Assembly (NCBI GenBank): GCA_002049495.1
Contig: LLYS01000006.1
Location: forward strand, 1-64,000
Direction: 5' to 3'
Source of the DNA: Epsilonproteobacteria bacterium tcs-49
GTDB lineage: Bacteria > Campylobacterota > Campylobacteria > Campylobacterales > Sulfurovaceae
DNA length: 64,000 nucleotides
The position numbers and the translations under genes were made by a program. Under the pieces are notes generated by a model. It worked only from the letters and a program-made list of their open reading frames with translations. It did no database searches and was not told the DNA's origin. This document shows positions 25,577-34,609 of this stretch, piece by piece; within the stretch, counting starts at the first letter, position 1; the number at the start of each line of letters is the position of its first letter.

Positions 25577-25858
25577 TTGTATCAAATAGGTGTAGCAGAG
25601 TCAATTAAGAGAATTTTAGAGACACCTCTTGGCTCAAGAGTAATGCGTCCTGAATTTGGAAGCAGACTGCCTGAGCTTATTGATAAAAGAATGGACGAGG
25701 AGTGGAAGCTTGACTTTATCAGATTTGCTGCTGAGGCAATAGACAAGTGGGAAAAAAGAGTCAAGCTTTCAAGAGTAGAGATATTGAAAGTGGAAAACCA
25801 TAAGGTTTACTACAGATTGCATTTTAAAGATCATGGAGCTATAGATGGTGAATATTAA
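25577..25858 (+). CDS. Baseplate wedge protein (P2 gpW/T4 gp25-like)
   Basis: The 93-aa product has the GPW/gp25 core SIKRILETPLGSRVMRPEFGSRL, including the EFGSR motif. The start codon is TTG with TAGGAG six bases upstream. It overlaps the gpJ-like gene. Confidence 0.85.
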   Translation: MYQIGVAESIKRILETPLGSRVMRPEFGSRLPELIDKRMDEEWKLDFIRFAAEAIDKWEKRVKLSRVEILKVENHKVYYRLHFKDHGAIDGEY

Positions 25859-26930
25859 AGCACTACCGCAACCGCAAATCGTTGAGCAGATAGATTATGA
25901 GGTGTTGCTTGGTCAAAACATAGAGCTTGTTAAGAGAAAATATCCTGCTTGGCAACCTCTTGAGTCTGATGACTGGATGCCTCTTATTGAAAGCTTTACT
26001 TACAAAGAAGTACTTTTAAGAGCAAGGATAAACGAGTCTATAAAAGCGATGCTTCTTGCTACATCAAAAGGGAGTGATCTTGATAATCTAGTGGCTGGCT
26101 TAGATATAGAGAGACTTCCAGGAACTAATCCTTATGCAAGCTATGAGTTTGAGTTAAGCCGTGCAGCTGCATCTGATGTGATTATACCTGCAAATATAGT
26201 TTTAAGCAGTGAAGATGGAGTGTTTAAAGGGCGTTTAAAAGAGACAATAACAGTGCCTGCAGGAGAGACAAAGATAATCGGAACGGTTGAACTTGATCTT
26301 AATATAGAATACTCAGAGGCTAAGACTGAGATTATCACTTCACCTTTACCTTATGTATTAAAAGCTAAAAGCCTTGAGCCTTTTAATCATGGAAGCTTAC
26401 CTGAAAGCGATGAAGAGCTTGCAGAGAGATATCTGCTGTCTTTAAGAAGATTCTCTACTGCAGGAAGCGTTGGAAGCTATAAATTTCACGCAATGAGTGC
26501 TGATGAGAGAGTTGATGATGTGAGCGCTGATAGTCCGAGCCCTGGAGTAGTAAATGTTTATCTTGCTTCAAGTGACGGGGTTGACCAGGTGATGATCGAT
26601 AGAGTTTTGTCCGTCTTGAGTCATGAAAAAGTAAGACCTTTGACAGATACGGTTAATGTATCTGCTGCAAACATCATCACTATAGATATCAATGCAACTA
26701 TCACTGTTTTTGATCTAGCTCAAGCAGCTGCTATTGAAAGCTCTATACGCTCAAACTTTCAAAGAAGATTTAAGATAGATCAAAACTTCACTATGTCTGA
26801 CATCGTTAAGTCTTGTCATGTTGAGGGAGTTTATAAAGCTGTTATCAATACTCCAGGAGCTGATGTTGTTACAACCAAAGCTGATGTGATCACTATAAAT
26901 GAAGTGATACTGAGCTTCGAGGAGTATTAA
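25845..26930 (+). CDS. Baseplate J-like protein
   Basis: The 361-aa wedge subunit matches the gpJ/Mu gp47 family: an N-terminal SFTYKEVLLRARINESIKAMLLATSKGSDLDNL, a central beta domain and the C-terminal VRPLTDTVNVSAANIITIDINATI. It connects the W-like and I-like subunits. Confidence 0.88.
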   Translation: MVNIKALPQPQIVEQIDYEVLLGQNIELVKRKYPAWQPLESDDWMPLIESFTYKEVLLRARINESIKAMLLATSKGSDLDNLVAGLDIERLPGTNPYASYEFELSRAAASDVIIPANIVLSSEDGVFKGRLKETITVPAGETKIIGTVELDLNIEYSEAKTEIITSPLPYVLKAKSLEPFNHGSLPESDEELAERYLLSLRRFSTAGSVGSYKFHAMSADERVDDVSADSPSPGVVNVYLASSDGVDQVMIDRVLSVLSHEKVRPLTDTVNVSAANIITIDINATITVFDLAQAAAIESSIRSNFQRRFKIDQNFTMSDIVKSCHVEGVYKAVINTPGADVVTTKADVITINEVILSFEEY

Positions 26931-26931
26931 G

Positions 26932-27669
26932 ATGAGCTTACTTCCTGGTAATGAGTCAGAGCATTTAAAAGTCTTTGATGACATCTTTGAAAAATCAACC
27001 ACTGCAGATGTAAGCGGAATAACAATCCTGCCTCAAGATGCAAGAGTAGAGATACTTCCATATCTTGCACACATGTTTGATGTTGATATCTCTGGTCTTA
27101 GCTTAAGTGAACAAAGATCACTTATACAAAACGCTATTGAGATACATAGATACGAGGGTACTCTGTATGCCGTAAAAAAAGCCTTATTGTCTGTATTTTC
27201 ACAAGCTGAAATTATAGAGTGGTTTGATGTTGGAGGTGAGCCTTACACTTTTGATGCAAAGGTAACAATAGGAACATCGCTTGATCAGATTTTTGATGCT
27301 AAGAAGTTTGAAAAATGCAGAGAGCTTATCAATATGGCTAAAAATGAGCGTTCTCACTTTTTGAGTTTTTATGTTGAGCTTCCTAAAAGTAAAGGTCTTA
27401 TCGGGTGCGATACTGCAATGAACTGGAAGACTGAGACAAAGGGAGGTACGGCTTTAAGTAAAAAAAGCGACTGTCAAATCGGCTTTCAAAGCGGAGCTGC
27501 TTTCATAGATGGCTCACAAAAGAGCTGCTCTTTGTCAAAGAGTAGTCTATGCGACCTACAGTTGAGAAGTGGCAGCACTCACCGCTTCGATGCGAAAGCA
27601 AGCTGTAGTATCGCTAGAGAGAGTGCTTTACAAATCAACACAATAGGAGGAATTACATGGCGAATTTAA
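26932..27669 (+). CDS. Tail protein I-like (Mu gp48 family)
   Basis: The 245-aa product has the gpI pattern (ILPYLAHMFDVDISGLSLSEQRSLIQNAIEIHRYEGTLYAVKKAL). Its C-terminal extension repeats short Ser/Cys/Asp units (SDCQIGFQSGAAFIDGSQKSCSLSKSSLCDLQL), perhaps a fibre-docking region. It overlaps the next fibre gene. Confidence 0.8.
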   Translation: MSLLPGNESEHLKVFDDIFEKSTTADVSGITILPQDARVEILPYLAHMFDVDISGLSLSEQRSLIQNAIEIHRYEGTLYAVKKALLSVFSQAEIIEWFDVGGEPYTFDAKVTIGTSLDQIFDAKKFEKCRELINMAKNERSHFLSFYVELPKSKGLIGCDTAMNWKTETKGGTALSKKSDCQIGFQSGAAFIDGSQKSCSLSKSSLCDLQLRSGSTHRFDAKASCSIARESALQINTIGGITWRI

Positions 27670-28211
27670 CCGCCATCCCTACACAGCAAGGGATAGGCAT
27701 ATTAAACACGGAGCTTAGAAACAGTGTTACTAAGTTTGTGCTTATAGGTGCGACAAACTATACAGATGCAAACCTTGACACTCTTCTTGGCGATACAGAG
27801 GTGATAACATACGCTGATATTCAAGGGTATGTCTTTTATCACGGCACGGTTGAGAGTGCATATTTTGATGATGATGGAGTACTTACTTTTGAGCTGCTTC
27901 TACCTCTTGAAGATGATCTTCAAAAATACACTTATGCAGTCGGGCTTGTGAGTGAAAGCAATGAGCTTGTGAGTATCACTCCAACTCCAAAGATCGTTTT
28001 GATCTCTGGCGTGGGTGGTACCTTTGTTGTGAAAGTATCTGTCAAGGGTAGTCCTGGAGAGATAGTTTTCAAAAATAGTGAGTATGTGACTCCAGCTGAG
28101 CTACAGAACCACAAAGAGAATGTTTTAAGACCGGTCGTTGCAAATGCAACTAATTATTTTGATCTAACAGACAAACTTATAGAAAAAGGAGTAATTGATG
28201 TTAACAACTGA
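27657..28211 (+). CDS. Tail-fibre N-terminal/adaptor protein
   Basis: The 184-aa product resembles phage tail-collar fibre N-terminal domains (TQQGIGILNTELRNSVTKFVLIGATNYT..., then ...NHKENVLRPVVANATNYFDLTDKLIEKG). It lies between the baseplate and the DGR target, so it probably joins the fibre to the baseplate. Confidence 0.6.
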   Translation: MANLTAIPTQQGIGILNTELRNSVTKFVLIGATNYTDANLDTLLGDTEVITYADIQGYVFYHGTVESAYFDDDGVLTFELLLPLEDDLQKYTYAVGLVSESNELVSITPTPKIVLISGVGGTFVVKVSVKGSPGEIVFKNSEYVTPAELQNHKENVLRPVVANATNYFDLTDKLIEKGVIDVNN

Positions 28212-30159
28212 AGAGCTTAATATAGCTATAGAGGAGCTTCTCGTTAAAGCAAGAAGTGTTTTTGACAAGTACGATGGAGCTTTCGCTGCTATTGGTACTC
28301 AAAAAGATGGTGCGGTGAGTGAGCTAAACACTCTTCATACTCAGCTTATGAGCGACTTGCAGGATTTAGCAAACGGCGTGGGGCTTGAGCACGAGTGGGA
28401 CGGTACATCTGTAAGATTTAAACAAAATGATGGAACTTGGGGAAGCTGGGTAAATCTTCAAGCACCCTCAAGCTTTGATTATGAGCAAGCAGGTAACCCT
28501 GGCGTAAATACAAATCCTACCACTGCAAATGCTAAGTGGCTAAACATAAGCACCGCAGAGCTTTTTGTATGTACGGATAATACCACTGATGCAAATATAT
28601 GGATAGGTAGTGCCGGCACTACGGTTCAACCAAATGCGTTGCCTACAAATCCTACAAATAGCTTTCCGGCTAACTTGTACAACAACCAAACATATAGTCA
28701 TACTTTTGGCGGTGCTACCGATAGTGACGGAACCATCACTCACTATGTGGTTGATCAGATAAGCTCTGCAAACCTTACGGTTGCAACTGCTGAAGTTGCT
28801 GCAGGAAGTGCTCACGAGTTCAATATAGCAGATATCGCAAGTGATGAGACTGTTACTTTTAGAGTAAGATCAAAAGATGATTACGGATCATATAGTACCG
28901 GGATTACTGTAACTGTTCAGTTAAAGCTCTCAAGCATTGGTGTTCCTGGAACTGCTGGCTTTGGTGTTGGTGTTGCACCTGATAGTTTGGTAACTGCTTT
29001 TAACTTAACACCCATGACCGGTTACAGCGACCCAACGCATGATAACTACGGAAACTATGCAGATGCTTCAGGCTCTGTTTTATGTTATATCCCTAAGCAC
29101 TATGTAAAAAAGACTCATGATACTGCCGCACCATATAACGGTCTTAGAATAGATATAAGCGGTGGAGCGGATGTTGGCTATGCTCTTCCTAGATGTTTTG
29201 TAAATAACGGGGTAGAAGTAGCCGGTATTTTCGTTGATAAGTTCCAACTTGGAAAAGAGGGAACAGTTGGAGTTTCAAAAAGAAACCTTGATCCGGTAAG
29301 TACAGACAGTGCTCACAACCCTATCAGTGCCTTAACTGCAAATGGACAATCACCAGCACAACGATATGACGGGATGTATGCAGCTGTTAAAAGCAGAGGG
29401 GACAACTACTCTCTTGAGTCAATATTTGTCTTTACTATGCTTGCAGACCTTGCTGATGCACACTATCAAGCGTGCTTTAGGGCTGGAGATTTTTCAAGTT
29501 GTGCTTGGGCTGATGTTGCACCGTATCAACCAAAAGGTTGTAATAATAACGCTCTTGCAGATAATAATGATGCATCTGTTACATACACTGGCTCTGGATA
29601 CAGCAACTGCGGATTGACCGGTGGAGTACCTGATGCTGTGTTTGCAAAAATCACTCATAACGGTCAAAAGTGTGGTGTGGCTGACCTTAACGGTAACATG
29701 TGGGAGGTTGTGGCTGGATATATCACTGATGCTTCAGGAAACCACTTTGTGCTTAAAGAGAGCGTGGATATCAAAAGCTTAATCGCAAGTGCTGCTTATG
29801 ATACTGCGAACTATGATGCGATCACTATTCCGCTTACACTTGATAGCACTCAAGTTGCCTTTGGAAATGGTACCAATCAGTTCTTTAGCGGTAGCACAGA
29901 TAGAAACTCTGATGCGTACAAGCTTGATAATATCGGTCTGCCTATGGCTGATACAGCAGTGAGCTCAGGTGGTACTGCTAGATATGGTCAAGATGGTTTT
30001 TGGAGATATCAGACTAACTCAATGTGTCCGATTGCCGGCGGTAATTGGAACAACGCTGCTCTTTCCGGTGTTCGCACTCGGTATTTGTACGACGCTCGCG
30101 CGCATTCGGGCCGCGGTGTGGGTGGGCGTGCCTGCTTGATTCCTTCGGTAGCAGGGTGA
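28195..30159 (+). CDS. Tail-fibre tip protein diversified by the DGR (C-type-lectin-like)
   Basis: The 654-aa product has a short N-terminal helix, a repeated beta region with an Ig/cadherin-like segment (GTITHYVVDQISSANLTV...) and a C-terminal FGE-sulfatase/C-type-lectin fold (GVADLNGNMWEVVAGYI). The final 40 residues are the variable region (CPIAGGNWNNAALSGVRTRYLYDARAHSGRGVGGRAC). Aromatic and small residues occupy sites where the template encodes Asn/Thr. It is the likely receptor-binding tip. The stop codon lies in the 3' hairpin. Confidence 0.88.
   Translation: MMLTTEELNIAIEELLVKARSVFDKYDGAFAAIGTQKDGAVSELNTLHTQLMSDLQDLANGVGLEHEWDGTSVRFKQNDGTWGSWVNLQAPSSFDYEQAGNPGVNTNPTTANAKWLNISTAELFVCTDNTTDANIWIGSAGTTVQPNALPTNPTNSFPANLYNNQTYSHTFGGATDSDGTITHYVVDQISSANLTVATAEVAAGSAHEFNIADIASDETVTFRVRSKDDYGSYSTGITVTVQLKLSSIGVPGTAGFGVGVAPDSLVTAFNLTPMTGYSDPTHDNYGNYADASGSVLCYIPKHYVKKTHDTAAPYNGLRIDISGGADVGYALPRCFVNNGVEVAGIFVDKFQLGKEGTVGVSKRNLDPVSTDSAHNPISALTANGQSPAQRYDGMYAAVKSRGDNYSLESIFVFTMLADLADAHYQACFRAGDFSSCAWADVAPYQPKGCNNNALADNNDASVTYTGSGYSNCGLTGGVPDAVFAKITHNGQKCGVADLNGNMWEVVAGYITDASGNHFVLKESVDIKSLIASAAYDTANYDAITIPLTLDSTQVAFGNGTNQFFSGSTDRNSDAYKLDNIGLPMADTAVSSGGTARYGQDGFWRYQTNSMCPIAGGNWNNAALSGVRTRYLYDARAHSGRGVGGRACLIPSVAG
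30023..30134 (+). repeat. DGR variable region (VR)
   Basis: This 112-bp repeat ends the fibre gene and aligns without gaps to the template repeat 601 bp downstream. The copies differ at 12 positions, each of which is A in the template. The first part (TGTGTCCGATTGCCGGCGG...) is identical. Confidence 0.95.
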
Positions 30160-30168
30160 CAACCCTGC
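30151..30168 (+). promoter_or_regulatory. Hairpin after the VR (probable DGR target-recognition element)
   Basis: GCAGGGT-GACA-ACCCTGC is a perfect 7-bp stem with a 4-nt loop, 16 bp after the VR. Its position matches the DNA hairpin/cruciform that promotes retrohoming in the Bordetella phage DGR. It overlaps the fibre-gene stop codon. Confidence 0.8.
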
Positions 30169-30194
30169 GATAATTAAGGTCTAAAAGGGAGAGT

Positions 30195-30596
30195 ATGACA
30201 ATTAGTGCTGAAACAACTTTCGTAAGAAAGTATATAGACTTTTTGAAGCAGCTTAATATGTACCTCAATCACTTTCCGAGGCACGAAAAATATGCACTTG
30301 CTCAAGCAATTAGACAAGATGCATATCGTGTTTTTGACTTGATGGTTGAGGGACAAAAGAAGTACTACAAAAAGACAAGCTTGACTGAGCTGGATATCAC
30401 TTTTGAACAGCTCAAGTCTAAGTTTTTGTTGGCGTACCGCCTTGGATATTTTCAGTTCAAGGATGGGAAAACAGATAGCAAAAACCCTACCACAATGAGT
30501 GAGAAAAGGTTTGCCGTTCTCTCAAGAATGGCTGATGAGCTGGGTCGCATGATTGGCGGCTGGATAAAGAAAGTTAAAGAAGATAAGAAATGGTAG
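30195..30596 (+). CDS. avd: DGR accessory protein Avd
   Basis: The 133-aa basic helical protein (LNMYLNHFPRHEKYALAQAIRQDAYRVFDLMVEGQKKYYKKTSL...) fits the four-helix-bundle Avd family that binds the reverse transcriptase and template RNA. It lies between the VR and the template, as usual. RBS: AAGGGAGAGT. Confidence 0.88.
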   Translation: MTISAETTFVRKYIDFLKQLNMYLNHFPRHEKYALAQAIRQDAYRVFDLMVEGQKKYYKKTSLTELDITFEQLKSKFLLAYRLGYFQFKDGKTDSKNPTTMSEKRFAVLSRMADELGRMIGGWIKKVKEDKKW

Positions 30597-30623
30597 TACC
30601 ATCAGGCATCATACGATCATGTC

Positions 30624-30735
30624 TGTGTCCGATTGCCGGCGGTAATTGGAACAACGCTGCTCTTTCCGGTGTTCGCACTCGGAATTTGAACAACACTCGC
30701 ACGAATTCGAGCAACAATGTGGGTGGGCGTGACTG
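30624..30735 (+). repeat. DGR template repeat (TR)
   Basis: The 112-bp template is rich in AAC/AAT/ACG codons at the variable sites (frame RNLNNTRTNSSNNVGG), which maximises adenine-directed substitution. It is the unmutated donor for the VR and lies between avd and the RT gene. Confidence 0.95.
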
Positions 30736-30781
30736 TGACTTTACTTCCTCGCAGCTTAACAGCTTGTGGAGTGACAGGGAT

Positions 30782-31858
30782 ATGATGTCTGGCTTTTTAG
30801 CGAAATATTTTAAAACCTCGATTGTGGTAGGCGATAAAGCCGAAGCTCTAAAGGAAATATGTTTGAAGCGGCGTGGGAATTTGTATGAAGAGATCATAAG
30901 TAGTGAAAATATGTTTCAAGCTTTTAAAGACGCAAAAAGCAGCAAAAGAAACAACAAAACTGTTTATGAGTTTGAGTTGAATTTTGGCAGAGAGATGGGT
31001 GACTTGCTCCTGGAGCTACAAAAAGGAACCTATAAGCCAAAGCCGTACAATAAGTTTTATGTGTATGAGCCAAAAAAGCGTGTTATATACGCTCCAGCTT
31101 TTAGAGATACAGTTGTACAGCATGCTCTTTATAGGGTTGTATATCCTATATTTGAAAGGACATTTATAACTCAATCTCATGGTTGCAGAAGAGATCATGG
31201 TTGTCATAGCGCAAGCGATTATCTTTTAAAAAGGATGAGAGCTTGTGACGGTGAGGAGTATTTCCTCCAGCTAGACATAAAGAAGTATTTTTACTCTTTT
31301 GATAGATCAGTCTTGAGAAAGCTTCTTGAGAGAAAGATAAAAGACAAAAGAGTAGTTGATCTTCTTATGATGTTTGCAGATTTTGAGGGGGACAGAGGTG
31401 TTCCTATAGGGAATCTTTTGTCTCAGCTGTACGGTCTTATATATCTTAATCCGCTTGACCACTTTGTGAAGCGAACCCTCAAGGTTAAGAACTATGTGAG
31501 ATATGTTGATGATTTTGTGCTGATTGGTCTGAGCAAGAGCCAAGCAAATTTGTATCTTGAGCAGATTAAACTCTTTTTGAAAAATGAGCTTGGGCTTGAA
31601 CTTTCAAAAGCGACCAGGGCAAAGATCAAAAAGGGAATAAACTTTGTCGGGTATCGAACCTGGCAGAGTCATCGGCTCGTTAGAAAGTATGCGGTTCATA
31701 AGTTTAGAAGAGCTTGTGTGAGAGGAAAGGTTGAGTCTGTGATCAGCATGATAGGTCATGCAAAAGATACGCAGACCATACCTCACTACAAAGAGATTTT
31801 AAAGGAGTTTGGTATGACTGAAAAACTACCTAAAAAACTACAAAGGAGTATGGCGTGA
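30782..31858 (+). CDS. DGR reverse transcriptase
   Basis: I place the start at the ATG pair at 30782/30785 (after GTGACAGGGAT), giving about 358 aa; the ORF-track start at 30590 would translate through the TR. Motifs are QLDIKKYFYSFDRSVL, GVPIGNLLSQLYGLIYLNPLDHFVK (DGR-type GxxxSQ) and YVRYVDDFVLIG with the catalytic YVDD. It copies TR RNA with adenine-specific errors. Confidence 0.92.
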   Translation: MMSGFLAKYFKTSIVVGDKAEALKEICLKRRGNLYEEIISSENMFQAFKDAKSSKRNNKTVYEFELNFGREMGDLLLELQKGTYKPKPYNKFYVYEPKKRVIYAPAFRDTVVQHALYRVVYPIFERTFITQSHGCRRDHGCHSASDYLLKRMRACDGEEYFLQLDIKKYFYSFDRSVLRKLLERKIKDKRVVDLLMMFADFEGDRGVPIGNLLSQLYGLIYLNPLDHFVKRTLKVKNYVRYVDDFVLIGLSKSQANLYLEQIKLFLKNELGLELSKATRAKIKKGINFVGYRTWQSHRLVRKYAVHKFRRACVRGKVESVISMIGHAKDTQTIPHYKEILKEFGMTEKLPKKLQRSMA

Positions 31859-32412
31859 GCAAAAAATACTATAGGTTTAACGACCTAAAAACAGATGATG
31901 CGGTTCTTAGCCTTGTCTTTCATAATATAGACAATGAGAAGATAAAAGTTTACAAAGCTGATGATGTAAAGGTATGTTTTATCGATGCAGATACTGCAGA
32001 ACATGACACTTGGCTTGCAGCTCAGCTTGTTGATATGACAGAGATCACTTTTGATGAGTTCTTTGTTTTGAGATCACAAAGCAAATCATGGCAGCTTGAG
32101 TGGCAATTCACCAAAGAGCTGAGACAAAAAGAGCTTGATGATGCAGCGGTCGCAGTCAATACTATTGAGTATGATGCGAACGAAAGTGCAATGGATAGAG
32201 TTGATAGGGTTTTGACTCTTGCTGGCTGGAAGTTTAATCAGGCTTTGGCTGCCGGTGCAACTGCTGCGGAAGCTTACGAGGCTGTTTATAAAATCACTGT
32301 GCCTTGGAAAGGCAGAGATAGCGAGTTCCATGATGTGCAGATTGAGAGCTTGGCAAAAGCTCAAGAAGCTGCAATTAACAACATGAGGGTTGTTTGGGAG
32401 AAGTACGAATGA
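31855..32412 (+). CDS. DUF4376-like tail-fibre accessory/chaperone
   Basis: The 185-aa product's C-terminal half (DANESAMDRVDRVLTLAGWKFNQALAAGATAAEAYEAVYKITVPWKGRDSEFHDV) matches DUF4376 proteins that accompany phage fibres. It is probably an assembly factor for the DGR-targeted fibre. Its ATG overlaps the RT stop. Confidence 0.65.
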   Translation: MSKKYYRFNDLKTDDAVLSLVFHNIDNEKIKVYKADDVKVCFIDADTAEHDTWLAAQLVDMTEITFDEFFVLRSQSKSWQLEWQFTKELRQKELDDAAVAVNTIEYDANESAMDRVDRVLTLAGWKFNQALAAGATAAEAYEAVYKITVPWKGRDSEFHDVQIESLAKAQEAAINNMRVVWEKYE

Positions 32413-32876
32413 TAGTCGCATTTTACAAGGTTGGCCATGACGGTGCGACACTTGTCGATAAAGCTATCGCATGGTGGACTAGCGGTTTAAAATCGAAGTT
32501 CAACAGTGAGTGGAAAAAGAGCTACTCTCATGCTGAGATTGTTTTTTCAGATGGAGTTATGATCTCATGCTCTCCAAGAGAGGGAGATGTTCGAGCTAAG
32601 AAACACACAAAAAGTGATGATCACTGGGACTATCTTGATTTAAGTGGTCTTGATGAAGAGACCGCTCGTGCTTTTGCCGACACTCAAGTCGGTAAAAAGT
32701 ATGACTGGCTTGGAGTTGCTGGTTTTGTGATAGGCGTAAGAGAAAACGAGAAAAGATGGTTTTGCTCTGAGCTTAGCACTAAAGTACTTCAAATAGGTGG
32801 GTGCATCAAGCTAGGAGATATCACTCCAGCTAGAGTAAGCCCTAATAGACTCTATACACTTTTAAAAAGGAGATAA
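32409..32876 (+). CDS. Permuted NlpC/P60-like (YiiX-type) cysteine hydrolase
   Basis: I start at the ATG at 32409 overlapping the previous stop, giving 155 aa; the ORF track uses an earlier TTG. SYSHAEIVFSDGVMISCSP supplies the His and RWFCSELSTKVLQIGG the Cys, in the permuted order His before Cys. GKKYDWLGVAGF lies between. Substrate unknown; a tail-associated cell-wall or lipid role is possible. Confidence 0.68.
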   Translation: MIVAFYKVGHDGATLVDKAIAWWTSGLKSKFNSEWKKSYSHAEIVFSDGVMISCSPREGDVRAKKHTKSDDHWDYLDLSGLDEETARAFADTQVGKKYDWLGVAGFVIGVRENEKRWFCSELSTKVLQIGGCIKLGDITPARVSPNRLYTLLKRR

Positions 32877-32877
32877 C

Positions 32878-34080
32878 ATGGCATCAAATTTCGGTGTAAA
32901 TACTATAACTACGGTAAATGCGGCTAGACCTATCAGGATAAACTCTTCGACTCCTATCGGTATCGCTGCATCTGTTTTGCTTGACGCAAATGTGGAAGCG
33001 GAGGCGGCAATCTCAGAGAAGCTAAATGCTGATGATGGAATGCTTTATTATGGAAGTCCTGATGAGGCTCTTGAAGATTTCAAAGAGAACCTTGGGACTG
33101 TTAGAAATGCTCTTGATGGTATCGCTGATCAAAATGTAAACGCACCGGTTGTGCTTTCGTTGGTTCAGATTGACCAGACTCAATACGATGCAGGAGCTCC
33201 AGAGGATACTTACGGCGACCCGGCTGTAAAAAGTGATGTTATCACTGCGGTTGGCAACTTGAGAAAATCGGGTGCTAAGTTTGGGGTAAAACCTAATCTG
33301 ATTATTGCACCGTTCTTTTCACATGATCTTGATATCAATGCTGAGATGAAGTCAGTTGCTGATGCGTTGCTTGCAACTGGTATCGTTGACTTAAACGCTG
33401 CAGATGAAGCGGATGTGAACACTCAAATTGATAACTACGGTACTAAAAGATTGCTACTTTGTGATCCTTATGTAAAGGTGTGGGATACGGTTGCAGATGC
33501 AGGAGCCTATGAGCCGTCTTCAGCAAGAATCGCAGGAATGATCGCAAGAACTGATAGTGAAGTCGAGTATGGTTGGGCGGACTCATTTTCAAACAGAGTT
33601 GTAAACGGTATCAGTGGCTCTAAAAGAGATATTGAGTTTACTCCAGGGCAAGAGTGTGAAGCTGATAGACTTAGAACTAAGGCTGTTACTACTCTTATCA
33701 GATACAACGGTTTCAGAGCTTGGGGTGGTGAGACTACTGATATTGATCCTATTTGGCAAGACCTTACTAGAGTGAGAGTTTTTGACCGTGTGTGTGAAGC
33801 TGCTTTGGATGGACTGTTTTGGGCTATTGATAGAAGAGCTGATATCTTGAAGTCTGCTAAAGACTCAGTTGAGCAGATGTTACTTGCTCTCAAAGGTTCA
33901 TCTGTGCTTCTTGGTTTCAATGTGTACTGGGATCCAGAGAAAAACACAAGAGCGAATATCACTGCAGGTAAGTTCTATATGGTCGCAGAGATGCAAAACA
34001 TGCCAATCGTCAAAAGACTAGAGGTGAACTTCAGCTATGTTGACAAATACGCTGATGTTTTAATCAAGCAAATTTCATAA
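32878..34080 (+). CDS. Contractile tail sheath protein (P2 FI-like)
   Basis: The 400-aa product begins with a conserved FGVNTITTVNAARPIRINSSTPIGIAASV and ends VAEMQNMPIVKRLEVNFSYVDKYADVLI, the P2-type sheath pattern. It is followed by the tube gene in the standard order. Confidence 0.88.
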   Translation: MASNFGVNTITTVNAARPIRINSSTPIGIAASVLLDANVEAEAAISEKLNADDGMLYYGSPDEALEDFKENLGTVRNALDGIADQNVNAPVVLSLVQIDQTQYDAGAPEDTYGDPAVKSDVITAVGNLRKSGAKFGVKPNLIIAPFFSHDLDINAEMKSVADALLATGIVDLNAADEADVNTQIDNYGTKRLLLCDPYVKVWDTVADAGAYEPSSARIAGMIARTDSEVEYGWADSFSNRVVNGISGSKRDIEFTPGQECEADRLRTKAVTTLIRYNGFRAWGGETTDIDPIWQDLTRVRVFDRVCEAALDGLFWAIDRRADILKSAKDSVEQMLLALKGSSVLLGFNVYWDPEKNTRANITAGKFYMVAEMQNMPIVKRLEVNFSYVDKYADVLIKQIS

Positions 34081-34092
34081 TAGGAGTTAAAT

Positions 34093-34599
34093 ATGGCTGA
34101 TGTAAGAAAATCACAAACAATCAACGGAGCGGTGCTTTTTGTTGAGGGTCTTGGGTTTATAGGTACAACCTCCGAGGTTGAATTGCCGGCGATTGAGTTT
34201 GAGACTTTTGAGGGGAACGGCGGAGTTTACAAAAGAGAGATAAATACTGCAATGCTTAAGGCTTTGACTACAAAGATGAAGCTAAGTGAGTATAACAAGG
34301 TTCTTTATGAATCTATGGCAAAACACTTCACGGAAGAGACTCAAATCTATGTGAAGTGGAATGTTAGCGGTAAAAAAGGGAACTTCTCTCATGTGGCTAC
34401 ATTTAGAGGAGAGATCAAGAAGTTTACTCCTCCAAAAGTTGAATATGGAAAAGAGATAGGTGTTGAGCTTGAGCTTGCAAACTCATTTTATAAGCTAGAG
34501 GAAGATGGAAATACTAGAGTATTGATTGACCTTGATGCTTATGTGTGTGAGATTGACGGTGTGGATGTTTGGCAAGAGCTGAGAGAAAATATTTTATAA
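34093..34599 (+). CDS. Tail tube protein (P2 FII-like)
   Basis: The 168-aa product has the tube-family core (LPAIEFETFEGNGGVYKREINTAMLKALTTKMKLSEYN, then KKFTPPKVEYGKEIGVELELANSFYKLEEDG). Confidence 0.85.
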   Translation: MADVRKSQTINGAVLFVEGLGFIGTTSEVELPAIEFETFEGNGGVYKREINTAMLKALTTKMKLSEYNKVLYESMAKHFTEETQIYVKWNVSGKKGNFSHVATFRGEIKKFTPPKVEYGKEIGVELELANSFYKLEEDGNTRVLIDLDAYVCEIDGVDVWQELRENIL

Positions 34600-34609
34600 G
34601 GAGTAAAGC

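Noticed and set aside
30590-30781. ORF-track start of the reverse transcriptase upstream of the TR
   Set aside because: The frame happens to be open through the template repeat. RT homology starts later, and an ATG pair with a better signal lies at 30782.
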